Below, piece after piece: positions 11,809 through 23,530 of a stretch of 64,000 nucleotides of DNA. The DNA comes from Lineus longissimus. Taxonomy: Eukaryota > Nemertea > Pilidiophora > Heteronemertea > Lineidae. Under the pieces are notes generated by a model, which made no database searches, was not told the origin of the DNA, and saw only the letters and a list, made by a program, of their open reading frames with translations. A program made the position numbers and the translations under genes. Numbering within the stretch: position 1 is the first letter of the stretch; every line of letters starts with the position of its first letter. Location: the NCBI RefSeq assembly GCF_910592395.1, contig NC_088314.1:12464001-12528000 (forward strand), given 5' to 3'.

Positions 11809-13761
11809 TACGGGAGTTCTTTGGCGCATGCCCAAAACGTTTACTCCATTAACTGCACAGAGTCACAGCTGAGAGGTACTCTATTTCTACAGACATGACA
11901 GTAACGGATGCAAACAATCAATAGTGTTTTTAATACATTGGGCGAACGCGAAAATGTTTTTTCCGCAATATTGCAAGTGAAGAGCATCAATCGTAAGATC
12001 CACACCTGAGATCGTGTTCAGGTCTGTGTCCGTCAGAAAGAGCGCCGTGGCCTAGTGGACAGGGCATTGGTCTCAGGCCTCGTCGTCCCCAGTTCGAATC
12101 CACAGTGGCCTTTTTTAATATTCTGCTCGTGACTCTCCTTCTAAATTTTTTGATAACATTTCTTCATTTGTCATAAAAAAGGCAGACAATATCATACATC
12201 TCTTCCGTATCTATAGAAGTAAGATTTAAAGGATCATTTCCACGACATTTCATGTTTTTGTAACATACACAGGTAGTAAATACTCGAAATATACTAGAAC
12301 ATGTATACATGTATTCAAAAATATAACTTACAAGTTATAGTTCTGTACTCATAGTGCACTCTGCAGTGGCTAGATATCAGGAATTATGTGCGAGCATGTG
12401 CAAAAGAACTCCCATACTTCTAGCCTTTTGACCTAGGGATAAGGGTTCCGTATCTCAAGCAAGAGCCAACTAAATAAGGCTCATCCTGGTATAACCAAAT
12501 GGTTTTCAATACACTCCTTTGCTTCTTAATGATGTAGGAGTGAGAACTAACACTGAATCTAAGGATTTTTTAACAACTTGGTAAGGTGACAAAAGGGGTG
12601 TGATTAAATGGCAGCAGCCTAACCATCGAGTAACTTACTCAAGGAGAGAAGTCTCCCTGCTGCAACCGGGTCATCACCAAGATTTAACTGATTAACAGCA
12701 CTAAGTACTGCAAAAGATTTAGTGGAAAGACCTTTGGTGTGCTGATAAACCATGAAAAACGACTTTCTATAAATCTATTGAGAAGCTTTCGCTTTAAGCT
12801 GGACAAAGTACCGCCGTCTAAAAGTGTACCCTATGATGATATTTTACTTGATTTAACATGGTTGATCCGTACACCCGAAAGGGTGTGAATTTGTATTTTT
12901 GTCTGCGTTGATCAGTGATCATCTTAATTTGATGTGCCAGTTTGGTATTCTAATATCATCCTAATGGTAGGAAATGAAATATCTATTTGCAACACACAGT
13001 GTAGCAGAGATAACTAGCTTGGTCTTTCAAATAGTCCAATGTCAGATATTATCGAACTTCAATTGCAGGGATAATTTCATGATTTGGATGTGAACCGCTG
13101 GAATGAGCTAATTATTCAACTTTTTTCAAATAACGCAAGAACATTAAGTGGGTGAAATACTTGAAAATGGACTTGTTCTCACAACTGCGGTAGTTTCAAG
13201 GGGGAAAAATTTAGTGGATTGTGCAGAGTTTATGAAAAATGACCATCACTAAAATGTTCGTCTGCTCGAGAAAAGTCACAGATCATTGTTACGCATTGTG
13301 TAAATCGTGTGCGTTGACCACCATGAATATATTCCCCATAAAAGATTGAGTAGTTTTCCTGTACTTTGCTTATAGTATTCCTTTAAACAGTTGGTAGGCT
13401 GAAGGCCAATAACTGTACAATTCGGAACATTCAAGAGCTGCCCCTTGTACATAAACAATGTAAAATACTTTAAATCAGGCCAAGAATTATCTCAAGAACT
13501 CCTCCTTACTTGTACATTGTGGTTCGGGGGGAGCTTGACCTTCAACTCGACTTGATTCGAGTTTAGTTCAACTTCAAATACTATGTTAAATCTATTTGAA
13601 AAAGTGGGCCTAGCAGGAGCTAGTAAGGCAAATTGGAAGTCTTCATGGGACTTGCATACAAAGTATGGGCATTTGGTTGTGTTTTAAAGCAAGATTACAC
13701 CCAGAATTTTTATTTTAGGGTTCATCTTTATTTTAGGGTTCACCATCTCAATTTCTTTGAA
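11809..13761. other. Spacer of the long inverted repeat
   Basis: Apart from the tRNA-like element (12044-12110) I see no gene or transposase here. If the arms are terminal repeats of an element, this copy is non-autonomous. Confidence 0.45.
12044..12110 (+). pseudogene. tRNA-like sequence (pseudo-tRNA or SINE head)
   Basis: An A box (TGGCCTAGTGGACAGGG) is spaced about 40 bp from a good B box (AGTTCGAATCC). The ends GCCGTGG and CAGTGGC pair as an acceptor stem with G-U pairs and one mismatch. Six T's follow at once (12111-12116), a pol III terminator. The anticodon arm does not fold into a clean 5 bp stem, so a working tRNA is doubtful and I name no anticodon. Confidence 0.5.
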
Positions 13762-13994
13762 GGTTAATAAAACAGTATTCTGACCTTGGGATACGGCTTC
13801 CGTTCATCTAGAAAGTGCGTATCAAGTTTCACCTTCCTCAAGTTTTTTCCCTTTCGACAGCTCATCGACGAAGAAACTTGACCGAAAATCTATTATTTCA
13901 GTAACTTGTCACTGACACACTTCAGATTGTTTTAAATTATATCATTTAATATAATATTTGCATTTATATTGTCTTTCGGTAGAATAAATTTTGT
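13762..13994 (-). repeat. Right arm of the 2.4 kb inverted repeat
   Basis: Complementary partner of 11557-11808. Similarity stops at TTCTACC at the outer side and at CAGAATA at the inner side in both arms. No target duplication was recognised outside. Confidence 0.75.
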
Positions 13995-14084
13995 TACATG
14001 ACGAGTGGTAACTCCTATACCTGGAATAGATTATTGTAGTGTTTTGAGGCAACGTCAGTAAGATGGGCCGGCTGACTTTGCATG

Positions 14085-14278
14085 GAAATTGGGAACCCGT
14101 AATTGGAAGGAACCTACGTCTAACCATAGACAATCCCCACAGAGTAAATTATTTTATTCAGTGAAAGCATTCTCTAGTTATCTCACGGAAATGGAAAAGT
14201 ACACGGACGGACGACAATTGACACCAGATGATGGACATGGTGTCGACATATTGCCCCCTCGAAGGCGGGGGCATAAAA
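14085..14278 (+). repeat. Family D 3' end
   Basis: It aligns with 22845-23000: GAAGGAACCT.CGTCTAACCA, TGAAAGCATTCTCTAGTTAT, a GGACGGACGAC stretch and ACATGGTGTCGACATA. It ends in the hairpin GCCCCC (14253-14258) / GGGGGC (14267-14272) and ATAAAA. Confidence 0.7.
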
Positions 14279-15145
14279 ATGATGTCATTTTACTCCTTTC
14301 ATTAAGATTCTTGTTGACTCTTTGTGTGCGTATTTGAGTAGATTGGAAACGAAGGTTTCAGTTGGGCTGGTCTTACCTTTCAAATCCCCAAGTGGCATAA
14401 GCTTGACTTTAAAGACAATACTGTGAACAGTTGACCGCAGACCATCTTTCATTCTGTCACGATAACAAATTACTTCGAATTCATTATCAGCAGAAGACCT
14501 GAAATAAATTGATGGAATCTGACATACATGTCTTCAAACACATGAACCATAGACCTGGACCGACCGAATCGAAACTCTGATAGCGTTATCAATGCCTATC
14601 AGTGGGAAAGGCCAAATGCAAATAGGCACTATCCCCAAATAGAAACTCGGTAGCTACAGGCGCTGTTAGGCACACCGAATAGAACCTTTCTTAGGCTATC
14701 ACTGACATCATAGATAAGCCCCGGTAAGCTATTTCACTAAAGAGGGTCTGGACCGCCTTAAGCACACTGTTACGTGACTCTGTTGATCATTTCAGGGAAA
14801 ATGGAGCGTTGAAGGTGGGGTGGCGATGGGCATTGCAGGACAGGGGCATACCGTTGCTTTTGGCAGCTATTTTATCCTGATCCCTATGACATATATGATG
14901 AGAGGAAGTGTTTAAAGCGGTATATTCCGTTTTCTGAAGTCAAGTTTTCTGCCAAGCTCGTGGACAAAGTTGATCCAATTAGTTGATAACAAGGATTCAC
15001 ACAGAGGATGGACAGGGGGGAGGCTGCAGGCTGTTAATCATTTTGATCATATTTAAACATCGTGAAGTGCATGCTTTATAGGTGAGAGCTATACACACAA
15101 ACGAAACCGCGCTTGTCATCTATGCGTGAACATTTTTCAAAAGAA
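14279..15145. other. Unassigned sequence
   Basis: No gene or known repeat seen. Confidence 0.45.
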
Positions 15146-15720
15146 ATGAAAAAGGCCAGGGGCCATTGTGCTCACTGTATAGATATTTGGTGGTTAAGAA
15201 TTCTTGCTGGTTATTTAAGAAACATGTATAGTATATAGGTCAAATCAAAATCGGTATTACATGTGATGTATCCTGGAGTACCTACCATCAAAATGTTATT
15301 GAAAATAAGTTACTTATAAACGAGTTCTTACATTATTTATCTTTTCAGTTTTGGCCCCCCGATGGCCAAGTCGAGAATCATATTAGACCGAAATTTGGTT
15401 TTGGAGGTAATTTAACTTAGAGGGTCATGTGTACCAAGCTTCAAGTTCTTAGCTTCAGGGGTTAAGAAACGTGCTTTTGTTACACTCAAACGTCCAATTT
15501 ACACCATTTGACCTCTGTGACCTTGAAAACTAGGTCAAATCGAAAACCAGTACGATATGTGATTTATCCTTGCTAGGAGTACCTACCATAAAACTTTCAT
15601 CAAAAATGGGTCACTCATAAGAGAGATATCACACTTTTTAGGTTGCCCCCTGGTGGGCTGAATGGACTGAAATTCATTGTCAGAGGTCGCCTGACCAAAA
15701 GGGTCCCATTCCATATATGG
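15146..15720 (+). repeat. Family A dispersed repeat
   Basis: Start GGCCAGGGGCCATTGTGCTC, two body units. At 15509-15537 lies an undamaged TGACCT-CTG-TGACCT-TGAAAACT-AGGTCA arrangement. The 3' end with the simple repeat is missing. Confidence 0.75.
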
Positions 15721-16489
15721 AGCACAGGTCACCGGGGTCGTAGTAGAGGGTGAAGTAGCATCTGCAGTAGATATGGCAGTAGTAATTCAGTATGGTGAAT
15801 GGTCTACTGCAAGCACTACTGCCGTGCCATATATGGTATTCAGGGGTCATGTGACATATAGGTTACAGTAGTATTGACAATAGTGTTTGCAGTATTCTCT
15901 GCAGTAGAGGGTTCAGTAGCGTTGAAGTCAGTCTCAAGGGTGGAGCAAAATTTCTGTCTAAACCTTTTGGACTACACTTTAGCTCCACCCTTGAGTACTG
16001 TGGTTACTCATCCAAGGTCAAATCATCACGATCATGGCCGGTAACTAGATTCCATTAAACTCTTCATCATCAGAGTCAGATACCACACGCAAAGACTCCA
16101 AATTATCAGATACAGCCAGAACTCTCAATTTCAAGCAACAAAATGCATAGCAGACGATGCTGACCTCTCACAGGGTCATTCCAATATAACTGGGGCCACT
16201 TCATTTCAACCATATTACCTGGATTAGCACAATGCTCAGGACCTCATCACTACATCAAACGATGCCTGGGTTCTTAATTCAGAAGTGCGCAACATTCTTT
16301 CTTAATTTCTTCGCTCTTAAGTGGGACTTTTAAGCATATTTCATGACAGAAAATCCGGTTCTCTCAAACAAATTTGGAGCCAATTTCTAGAAATACTTGC
16401 AGTTGGGAAAAACACAAGATAACTTATTTGACCACGAAGTAAACAGTCCAGTTCACCCAAGAACTACATGCAGTAGTCTACTGTGTCTG
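15721..16489. other. Unassigned sequence with a short hairpin
   Basis: No gene. CTCAAGGGTGGAGC (15933-15946) and its exact complement (15982-15995) form 14 bp arms around a 35 bp loop. CCATATATGG occurs on both sides of a CAGTAGTA-rich stretch (15712 and 15828). Confidence 0.5.
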
Positions 16490-17065
16490 CTGTGTACAAA
16501 GTTTCAAGTTCATAGCCCCAGCGGTTAAGAAAGATGCCACTGTTATAATGAAATGGCCAAGGGCCATTGTGATCACCATATAGATATTTGTCGGTTAGGA
16601 GTTCATCCTGGTTGAGAAAAATGCTACATTTATGGTTGAGAAACATGCCATAGAGTTGCACACAAAATTGCCAATTTACACCATTTGACCTCTCTGACCT
16701 TGAAAACTAGGTCAAATCAAAAACCCGTATGATATGTGATTTATCCTTGCTACCATAACCTTTTTTTCAAAAATGGGTGACTCATAAGAGAGATATCACA
16801 CTTTTTAGGTTGCCCCCTGGTGGGCTGAATGGACTGAAATTCATTGTCAGAGGTCGCCTGACCAAAAAGAGTCCTGTGTACAAAGTTTTAAGTTCATAGT
16901 CCTAGCTTTGAAAAGTGCCACTGTTTTTTAAATAGGAGACGATGACGACGACGACAGAAACTGCAGTATTGTATAGACTCACCTAGACATTGTGCCAAAA
17001 ACAGGATATGGACGACGATGACGGACACTGCGTTATTGTGCAGACTCCCATGCAGATCGCCAAAA
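16490..17065 (+). repeat. Family A dispersed repeats, rearranged
   Basis: A 3' fragment (AAGTTTCAAGTTCATAGCCC) is followed by a new 5' start at 16548 (GGCCAAGGGCC). The body has TGACCTTGA at 16695, a (GAC)n stretch near 16940 and a CTCAC..TTGTG end at 16977. A second degraded GACGACGATGACGG tail lies at 17010. Confidence 0.7.
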
Positions 17066-17699
17066 TAGAATATTAAATGCTACACTTCCTGATCTAAATT
17101 TGCTGATTTTTGATTCTTTTAATACAATCTGGAAATTCAAATCTCCATGCTAAGTCAGATACAGGGCAGTGTTCTGGGTATAATCCCAGCCCTATACCCC
17201 TGCTTCTCCGATCCCTTCTCAGCTTTCATACCCAAGCCCTTTGGGTCACCCCTCGCATGATTGAAAGATATCTGCATGGATGGCATCTTTATTTTTGAGT
17301 AACCTTTGCATGGTGTTTGGTGTTTGGCAGCTAAGACAACTTATGTCTGCCTCAGATTTATGGACCGATCGAATGAATTCGCTTCGTCACAGACATTGCC
17401 ATGTCACACAACCAACTAGTGCAAGTATGAGCACCAGGCCATGAACTTCACGCAAGCCGTGACATCAGATTTTGCCAGTTGCGCAACTTACATAGGAGCT
17501 ATGAGGGATTTCCTGGGAAGCGATATAAATAGATCAACCTCGGTCCAAGAAAAGGGCCTACGATCACAATAGCCTACCATACCGTTAGCCTACCACTTAC
17601 AGTAGCAGAGACTAACATCGTTTGGTTTCGGCCAAAAGCTTTCTTGACACTTGGTCCTTCATCCAAGAGGACCCTGGTCTTCAGGTAGTCCATAACTAC
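17066..17699. other. Unassigned sequence
   Basis: Nothing recognised until the reverse transcriptase fragment. Confidence 0.4.
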
Positions 17700-17834
17700 C
17701 AACCAATATTGAACTTTGAGAGCAACGACTTGATTGAACACAATAGGGATGTGGTGAAGACACTGTTTCACAGAGCCAAAGCCAATGTTAGTGATTTGGA
17801 GTTCAAGAAAAAAGAGATAGATTATAATAATTAA
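17700..17834 (+). pseudogene. Reverse transcriptase C-terminal fragment (Penelope-like or related)
   Basis: The open frame contains QPILNFESNDLIEHNRD followed by VVKTLFHRAKANVSD and KKKEIDY, then a TAA. The pattern LNFxSNxxxxHxxxVVxTLFHRA with an acidic SDxxxxxKE tail is typical of the region just after the catalytic core of Penelope-like reverse transcriptases. Nothing upstream (no YxDD, no GxxS) or downstream (no GIY-YIG) is left, so this is a fragment of about 45 residues. Assignment to Penelope rather than another retroelement is inference from the motif. Confidence 0.5.
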
Positions 17835-18285
17835 GGTGGCCCTTCACCATCTTGACCTGCAATGTTTTTAGATCGCTAAATCACTCACCCAAAACCTTGA
17901 CATTTTTCACATCAGAAGCTGTTTTTTTGCCCCAGGCAAGTAGCCTAGATTTTGGACTAATCAGAACATCTCTTACGGAACGATCTCAGCAACTACAGTA
18001 GTATCAGATTCTGAGTGACAATACAATTTGAAATATCCACGACAATACGATTTAAAATTGTGATAATTCATGTTTTGCCATGGCGCAGGGGAAACAGGCA
18101 GGTGAAAATTAAGGTGAAAAGTAGGTGAACTTAACTAGAGGCCTGGCAGCCTGAATAACTATGCTGGCAGAATTGAATAGCAAGGAATGAGATGAATGAC
18201 AAGAGAATGTAACAAGTAGCATATGCATGTTTATGGTAGATAGGGAGATGTGGACAGACTAGATTAGGGAGAAGTTACAAGCATC
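17835..18285. other. Unassigned sequence
   Basis: No feature recognised. Confidence 0.4.
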
Positions 18286-19044
18286 TAACCCTTAAATGCC
18301 CTTTATGAATTTGGCCCCTAGGGTGGATGACAGTTGTGATGGTTTTATTTGAACTTCAGTGAATAAAGTAGTTGAGGGGTCCTTTTGTCACATCTGCTCT
18401 TCAATACCTTCAGTACCTTTGCTCAAACTGTGATTAAGCAGGTTAGCGCAAAACTGCTCTTTCAATACCTTTAGTTTGATACCATTAACGCGACTGCCTT
18501 CCTCTAACGGTGTTTAAGTTGTTTAGTAGGTCATTAAAGCAGATCAGGGTAAACCTACTCCTAAACACTTTTAATTTGATATCAAACACGGATGACACCT
18601 TTCACTTTAACCGTCTCCAAGTAAGTCAGCTTGTAATGAAAATGGGTTAGCACAAACATCCAATTCATTATCTTTAGTTTGATACCAAAAATCAGGCTAC
18701 AACGAAGTCTTACTTGATTGTGACATCAGGCATAATGCCATCTCTTACATCACCCTCTTATATCGATCAGGCTGCAATGTGGTGACTTACTTGATTGTGA
18801 CATCACCCTCTTCCCTCATATCATTCAGGCGACAATGCGGTCTCTTTTGGTTTCCTGGTATCAAATGATCAGACGCAGCGCCGGCTTTACACTGGCAGAT
18901 AAACTAAACATAACAGACTCCAATTGCACCTCGGATAATTTATTTTCTGAGGCATTACCCTCTCTCACCCAGGGTCGAGCGCGACAGTAAAGAGGTAGAA
19001 ATTTTAACTCGACTTAAGGTCGAGCATGACACTAAAGGGTTAGA
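18286..19044 (+). mobile_element. Candidate TIR element with CTAACCCTT ends
   Basis: CTAACCCTTAAATG at the left and the complement of CTAACCCTTTAGTG at the right are inverted. The interior has three diverged copies of a block of about 100 bp containing TTTAGTTTGATACCA (near 18472, 18567, 18673). No open frame. The ends resemble those at 22464-22660 and 49638-49947, but no target duplication is clear here. Confidence 0.4.
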
Positions 19045-19974
19045 GGTTGCATGTTATAATAAATATAAATTCAGAGGTGCATTTTTAATTACAAGGCTTC
19101 TTTATTCAATCAACTTGTATAATACAATAAAACAAGACCAAAACGTGAAGGACAAATCAGCTAAGATACAGCGTCTTCTTTCCTGATCCAGTCAATCTCA
19201 TGACTGACTGGTTGATTGGTTTCGTGTCACCGGCTCCACAGCATGCACAGCAACACGACATTGCCTGTGGAGACCACTGGAATGACTCATAGATAATAGA
19301 CTGCATCATCCTGTAAAAATGCGAAAAAATAGCACTTTGTGAAAAAACTCCATCAAAATAAGATAAGACTGTCCACTCAAAGATAACCCTGTCGACATTT
19401 ATTATTGACATATCCGATTATGTTACGAAAACAATGAGTAGTCTGTGCTGATACACGAAACCGTGAGAGGATATACAACCCAGTATGGCTCGTTGTTCAT
19501 GTTGGTGGTACGGTAAAACATGAATGTACAAAAAAAGATCAAAACTGTAGGCCCAGTTCATGCAGTTCCTCACAGTTTGGCGTATCAGCATAGACTGAGA
19601 ATGGCAGTTTTTTTGTTCGTTAAAAATACCTCGCAATTCCATCAGACTACTTCATCGCAATCATTTGTGTACTCTGACCAGTGTCTCTATCAAAGGTCTA
19701 CAACATCATTGTTATTTTGACAAGAAACATGAGAAAAAGTCAACTTCTTGTGAAGCGGTCAGCCATGCTCATCTAGTGTTCGGGTTTGTTTTGATTACGT
19801 CGATGATGTTCATGAATACAAAGAGGTCGTTCTGTGTATAAAATGTACATGGCGTTCATGTGTGTTTTGATCTTTCACTTCGACTCGATGACTGAACAAA
19901 TTTAATGAGACAGAAAGCCGAAAACGGTAACACTTCCTATGAAAACAAGCTACGGGAGTCATTCTATATATGAG
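19045..19974. other. Unassigned sequence
   Basis: No gene recognised; two overlapping frames of 66-84 codons on both strands have no motif. Confidence 0.4.
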
Positions 19975-20907
19975 TTTTCAACGGTTCATCCCCATTTCGC
20001 CTACACCCATTTCGCCTACAAAATTTACCCGTTTCGCCTACTCACCATTTCGCCTACTCACCATTTCGCCAACACCCATTTCGCCTACTCACCATTTCGC
20101 CTACTCACCATTTCGCCTACTCACCATTTCGCCTACTCACCATTTCGCCTACACCCATTTCGCCTATTCACCATTTCACCTATTCACCATTTCGCCTATT
20201 ACCCATTTTGCCTACATCATTTCAAATGTTTTATGATAGTGACTTCAAATTCAAAAGATGTTTCAGCCTTCTAGTCTAATTTGAAATGTTTATTGGTGCC
20301 AGAATTTTGTAACGCCTTTAGAAATATGCAGTTTATCCAACTAAATACCAACTAAATACTATCAGACGAACTGAGTAGGGTCATGAGTAGGGTCATGATT
20401 TGGCTGAAAACAGTGGAAATATCATGGTCTCTCAAATTTGTCTAATTTGAAGAAAAAAAATTCGTGGACAACCACCAGTTTTAATAAAATTTCACCATTT
20501 ACTCGCCTGACTGTCTGGAATGTCATATCCAAATTTCAGATTCACAACCCGAAGCATTATTTGATGCAAGGCGGTCAAACTGTGACAATTTAACTGCAAA
20601 AAGGCTTAAAAAATCAATGGTGGTCTTGTCTCAAGAGGCCGGGTTGGAATGATAAAGTATGGTAAAGTTTAACTGGGAAATATGCTATAATATGAAGGAA
20701 AAAAACCAAGCTCAACAATTTGTAAAATTATTCAAATGTCCAGCGCACACCACTCTTTTCCTTTTTAGTAGGCGAAATGGGTGTAGGCGAAATGGGGGTA
20801 GGCGAAATGCGGGTAGGCAAAATGGGTAATAGGCGAAATGGGTGTAGGCGAAATGGGTGTAGGCGAAATGGGTGTAGGCGAAATGGGGGTACACCTTTTC
20901 AACAGTT
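19975..20907. mobile_element. Foldback (FB/TU-type) element
   Basis: The left array (19987-20215) has 14 units of 15-16 bp, consensus ATTTCGCCTACTCACC or ATTTCGCCTACACCC. The right array (20768-20890) has 8 units in the opposite orientation (TAGGCGAAATGGGTG). Inverted termini built of short tandem repeats are the defining feature of Drosophila FB and sea urchin TU elements. The flanks TTTTCAACGGTT (19975-19986) and TTTTCAACAGTT (20896-20907) look like a 12 bp target duplication with one change. The 550 bp interior has no transposase but includes a repeat (20533-20632) also found at 46701-46800. Open frames in the arrays are by-products of the repeat period. Confidence 0.75.
20533..20632 (+). 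repeat. Dispersed repeat shared with 46701-46800
   Basis: TCAGATTCACAACCC, then ATTTGATGCAAGGCGGTCAA and AAAGGCTTAAAAA occur in both places in the same order. Here it is the interior of a foldback element; at 46.7 kb it separates two copies of a duplicated exon. Confidence 0.65.
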
Positions 20908-21829
20908 GTCATGGCCAATTGTACCTAGCAAATCAAGAGAAAATACAGAGAAAACTAACCTTGATTTTCTGTCAATACGTCTACCGTACGTAGATGAACT
21001 GAGCGCATGAATCTGGGTTTCTCTACGCGTCTTTTATTGGCAATATCAATTAGAATTAGACAAAATAACCCCACAAAACAACCAGTTCCAAAGGCATGTT
21101 GACATTGAGAATCAAAATGAAGGGAAATACCACTTTCTAACTGCTCGTTATGACAAATTTAGATTGGAACTATGTCTTGAAATGACTGTACACACTCTAT
21201 TTACATTCTCAAAATGGCCATCACATTATCAGCCTTGGCTGCAATGCCTTAGGGCAATGCCTTATGTGCGTTCAGTGCACTACAGAGACAGGTAGGATCG
21301 AGGCCGTTTTGGCAGTTTTGAGCAGACGGCAATTTCCAGCTTAAAATCTGCCAATTACGGGGCGTTTAGTCTTTCTGCTGTAAATAGCTATAATCCTATC
21401 GAAACAAGAGTTCAAAATATTGGTATCCTGGCACATTTCCTGGCCAAGCTTCAGGAAATTCTGATGAAAATGCAACTATTTTGCTGGAACTACTTTCAGC
21501 CAGCTCCAGTACAAACCATAAGCAGCAGATTCATCAAGGTTATAAGCCTGCCTCTCTAACTACTTTACCACTAGACAACTGATCCCCCAACTTACCAGTT
21601 ATATGCTGCCAGTGTAAGCAGATTCCTGAGGGGCCATCCTGGGTGTTTCTCCAGGGTGCATGGATCACAGAAACATAAGACAGGCTGCAAGAAGCAATAA
21701 AAATTATTCTAACACACCATATTGTAATGCAGGATTGATTTTATGTATTTTACACACAGCCACATTTTCACTGCAGTAGTCACGCATTTTTAAGTGAGAT
21801 ATTGACAGCATGACTGAGCTGTACTCAGT
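20908..21829. other. Unassigned sequence
   Basis: No feature recognised. Confidence 0.4.
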
Positions 21830-22089
21830 AGGGCTGTTTAAACGGGACCAAACCAACCTCGATCGATCCTGATAGGTCTAGATTGGTCTGCCGGTGTAAA
21901 CGTACGCAAGTGATCCAGTCTGTTTCAATGTGGTCTAAAAAGTGGCACATTTTTTATTTTTGGTCCATTTTTTGTGTAGTTTAAACGCAACACGTCTTTT
22001 TGAGACGATGCCATTCAAGATATTATGAGGGATGGGATCTGGTCTGGTATGGTCGATCTGGTTTGGTTTGATCCTGTATAAACAGCCCT
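21830..22089. mobile_element. 260 bp MITE
   Basis: Inverted ends: AGGGCTGTTTAAACGGGA at the left; the reverse complement of the right end reads AGGGCTGTTTATACAGGA. Similarity continues into ACCAAACC. The interior is rich in GGTCTGG/GATC blocks and has no open frame. I could not identify a target duplication, so the superfamily stays open. Confidence 0.7.
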
Positions 22090-22463
22090 GCTATGGTGGA
22101 TTTGACGGACGGGTGCCACTGCCCGATAGTTTTCAGTATGTTTTGTAAAATCTTCAGTGTGATAGAATTGAAATTATCACCAAAATAAAAATTTGCCAAA
22201 AACCTTCAGCCAAAGCAACGGTTTGGGCCAATACTTTTTTGTAATTTGCATTTTCATTGCCACTCTAAACAGTTCACTGCCACACTTGTAGATTTGTGGG
22301 GAACTTTTTTGGACCATAAACTGTCACGTCCGCTTATGTGCGGGTAAATTACATTCCCATTCAAACCCTGTTAGAGGGGTTTTAATGGCTTCTAAATAGC
22401 ATGTTCCTGGTATCCAGGTGAAGTTTTTCGTCTATTTCTATAGCAATGACTGCCACTTTACTT
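22090..22463. other. Unassigned sequence
   Basis: No feature recognised. Confidence 0.4.
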
Positions 22464-22660
22464 CAACCCTTTCATGCTGAAGTTGTACGAGATGGTAATG
22501 GTGAAGCAAATCACGGTAGATGAATCAATATGCTAGTTTTCAAGCAGTCATTTATAGTTTGGTAGTAATCGCTAGGAATCAACACCACATATGTGTTGCA
22601 GGGTCCCATAGTATGTTATATAAACAACAAATGTGTTGCATCAGCACTAAAGGGGTTAAA
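22464..22660. mobile_element. Small MITE with AACCC(C)TTT ends
   Basis: AACCCTTTCATGCTGA at the left is inverted at the right (complement AACCCCTTTAGTGCTGA). The right end is followed by TTAAA; the left is preceded by TTC, so a TTAA duplication would be imperfect. About 195 bp, non-coding. Confidence 0.5.
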
Positions 22661-22844
22661 TGGGTTAATTTCTATAGTGAAACGTTGTTGACTTTATGAA
22701 AAGAACGGTGCACTCTTACCAAGGGAAATATGGTGAATATTCTATAAGAATGAAATCCACACAGCTTTGTGATGAGAGCTATAGGTCTCTGCTGTACCAA
22801 TTTGAAACCCTGCCGGCCATCTTGGATGGTTGATGGCACCCATT

Positions 22845-23000
22845 TCGAAAGGAACCTTTGTCTAACCATAGACAATCTCCCCAGAGAAAATAATTTCATC
22901 CGGTGAAAGCATTCTCTAGTTATCCAACAGATATGGAAAAGTTTACGGACGGACGACGGACATGGTGTCGACATAATGCCAATCGAAGCGGGGGCATAAT
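22845..23000 (+). repeat. Family D 3' end
   Basis: Second family D copy (TCTAACCATAGACAATC, GTGAAAGCATTCTCTAGTTAT with small changes, GGACGGACGACGG, GTGTCGACATAATG). The terminal hairpin is reduced: only GCGGGGGC ATAA remains of the right arm. Confidence 0.65.
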
Positions 23001-23117
23001 GAGGTGTATTTATACACAAGAAGCCTGAGTTTATCCATTAAATATAATTCCATTCATGAGGGTATGGGTGAAGGAAGTAGACAATTTTCTTTTTTTTAAA
23101 TCAGAATTTTTACAAAA

Positions 23118-23530
23118 ATGAAACGGCAACAGGCCATTGTGCTCATCGTATAGATTTTGGTGCTTTGGAATTCATCCTGGATAAGAAACATTGTACATGT
23201 ATAGTACATAGGTCAAACCAAAGTCGGTATGACATGTGATGTATCGTTGCTTGGAGTAAGTACCATAAGAATATCATCGAAAACATGTCACTAATAAACG
23301 AGATATTGCACTTTTTACCTATTTTAGTTTTGGCCTCCTGGTGGCAAAATTGAGTACCAAATCAGATCAAAATTCGGTGTCAGAGGTTACATGACGTAGG
23401 GAGTTATGTGTACCAAATTTCAAGTTGATAGCTTTAGTGGTTAAGAAACGTGCCAAAACTCGTATGATATGTGATATATCCTTGCTCGGAGTACCTACCA
23501 TAACAATTTCATCAAAAATAAATCCTGACA
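23118..23530 (+). repeat. Family A dispersed repeat, 5' part
   Basis: Starts GAAACGGCAACAGGCC, continues through GTCGGTATGACATGTGATG and TGGCCTCCTGGTGGC, and stops at CATCAAAAATAAATCC. Confidence 0.7.

Noticed and set aside
19939-20274. Open frames with a HFAYTHFAY-type repeat peptide
   Set aside because: They are translations of the 15-16 bp tandem units of the foldback arms; frames exist on both strands and no splice or start context supports a protein.
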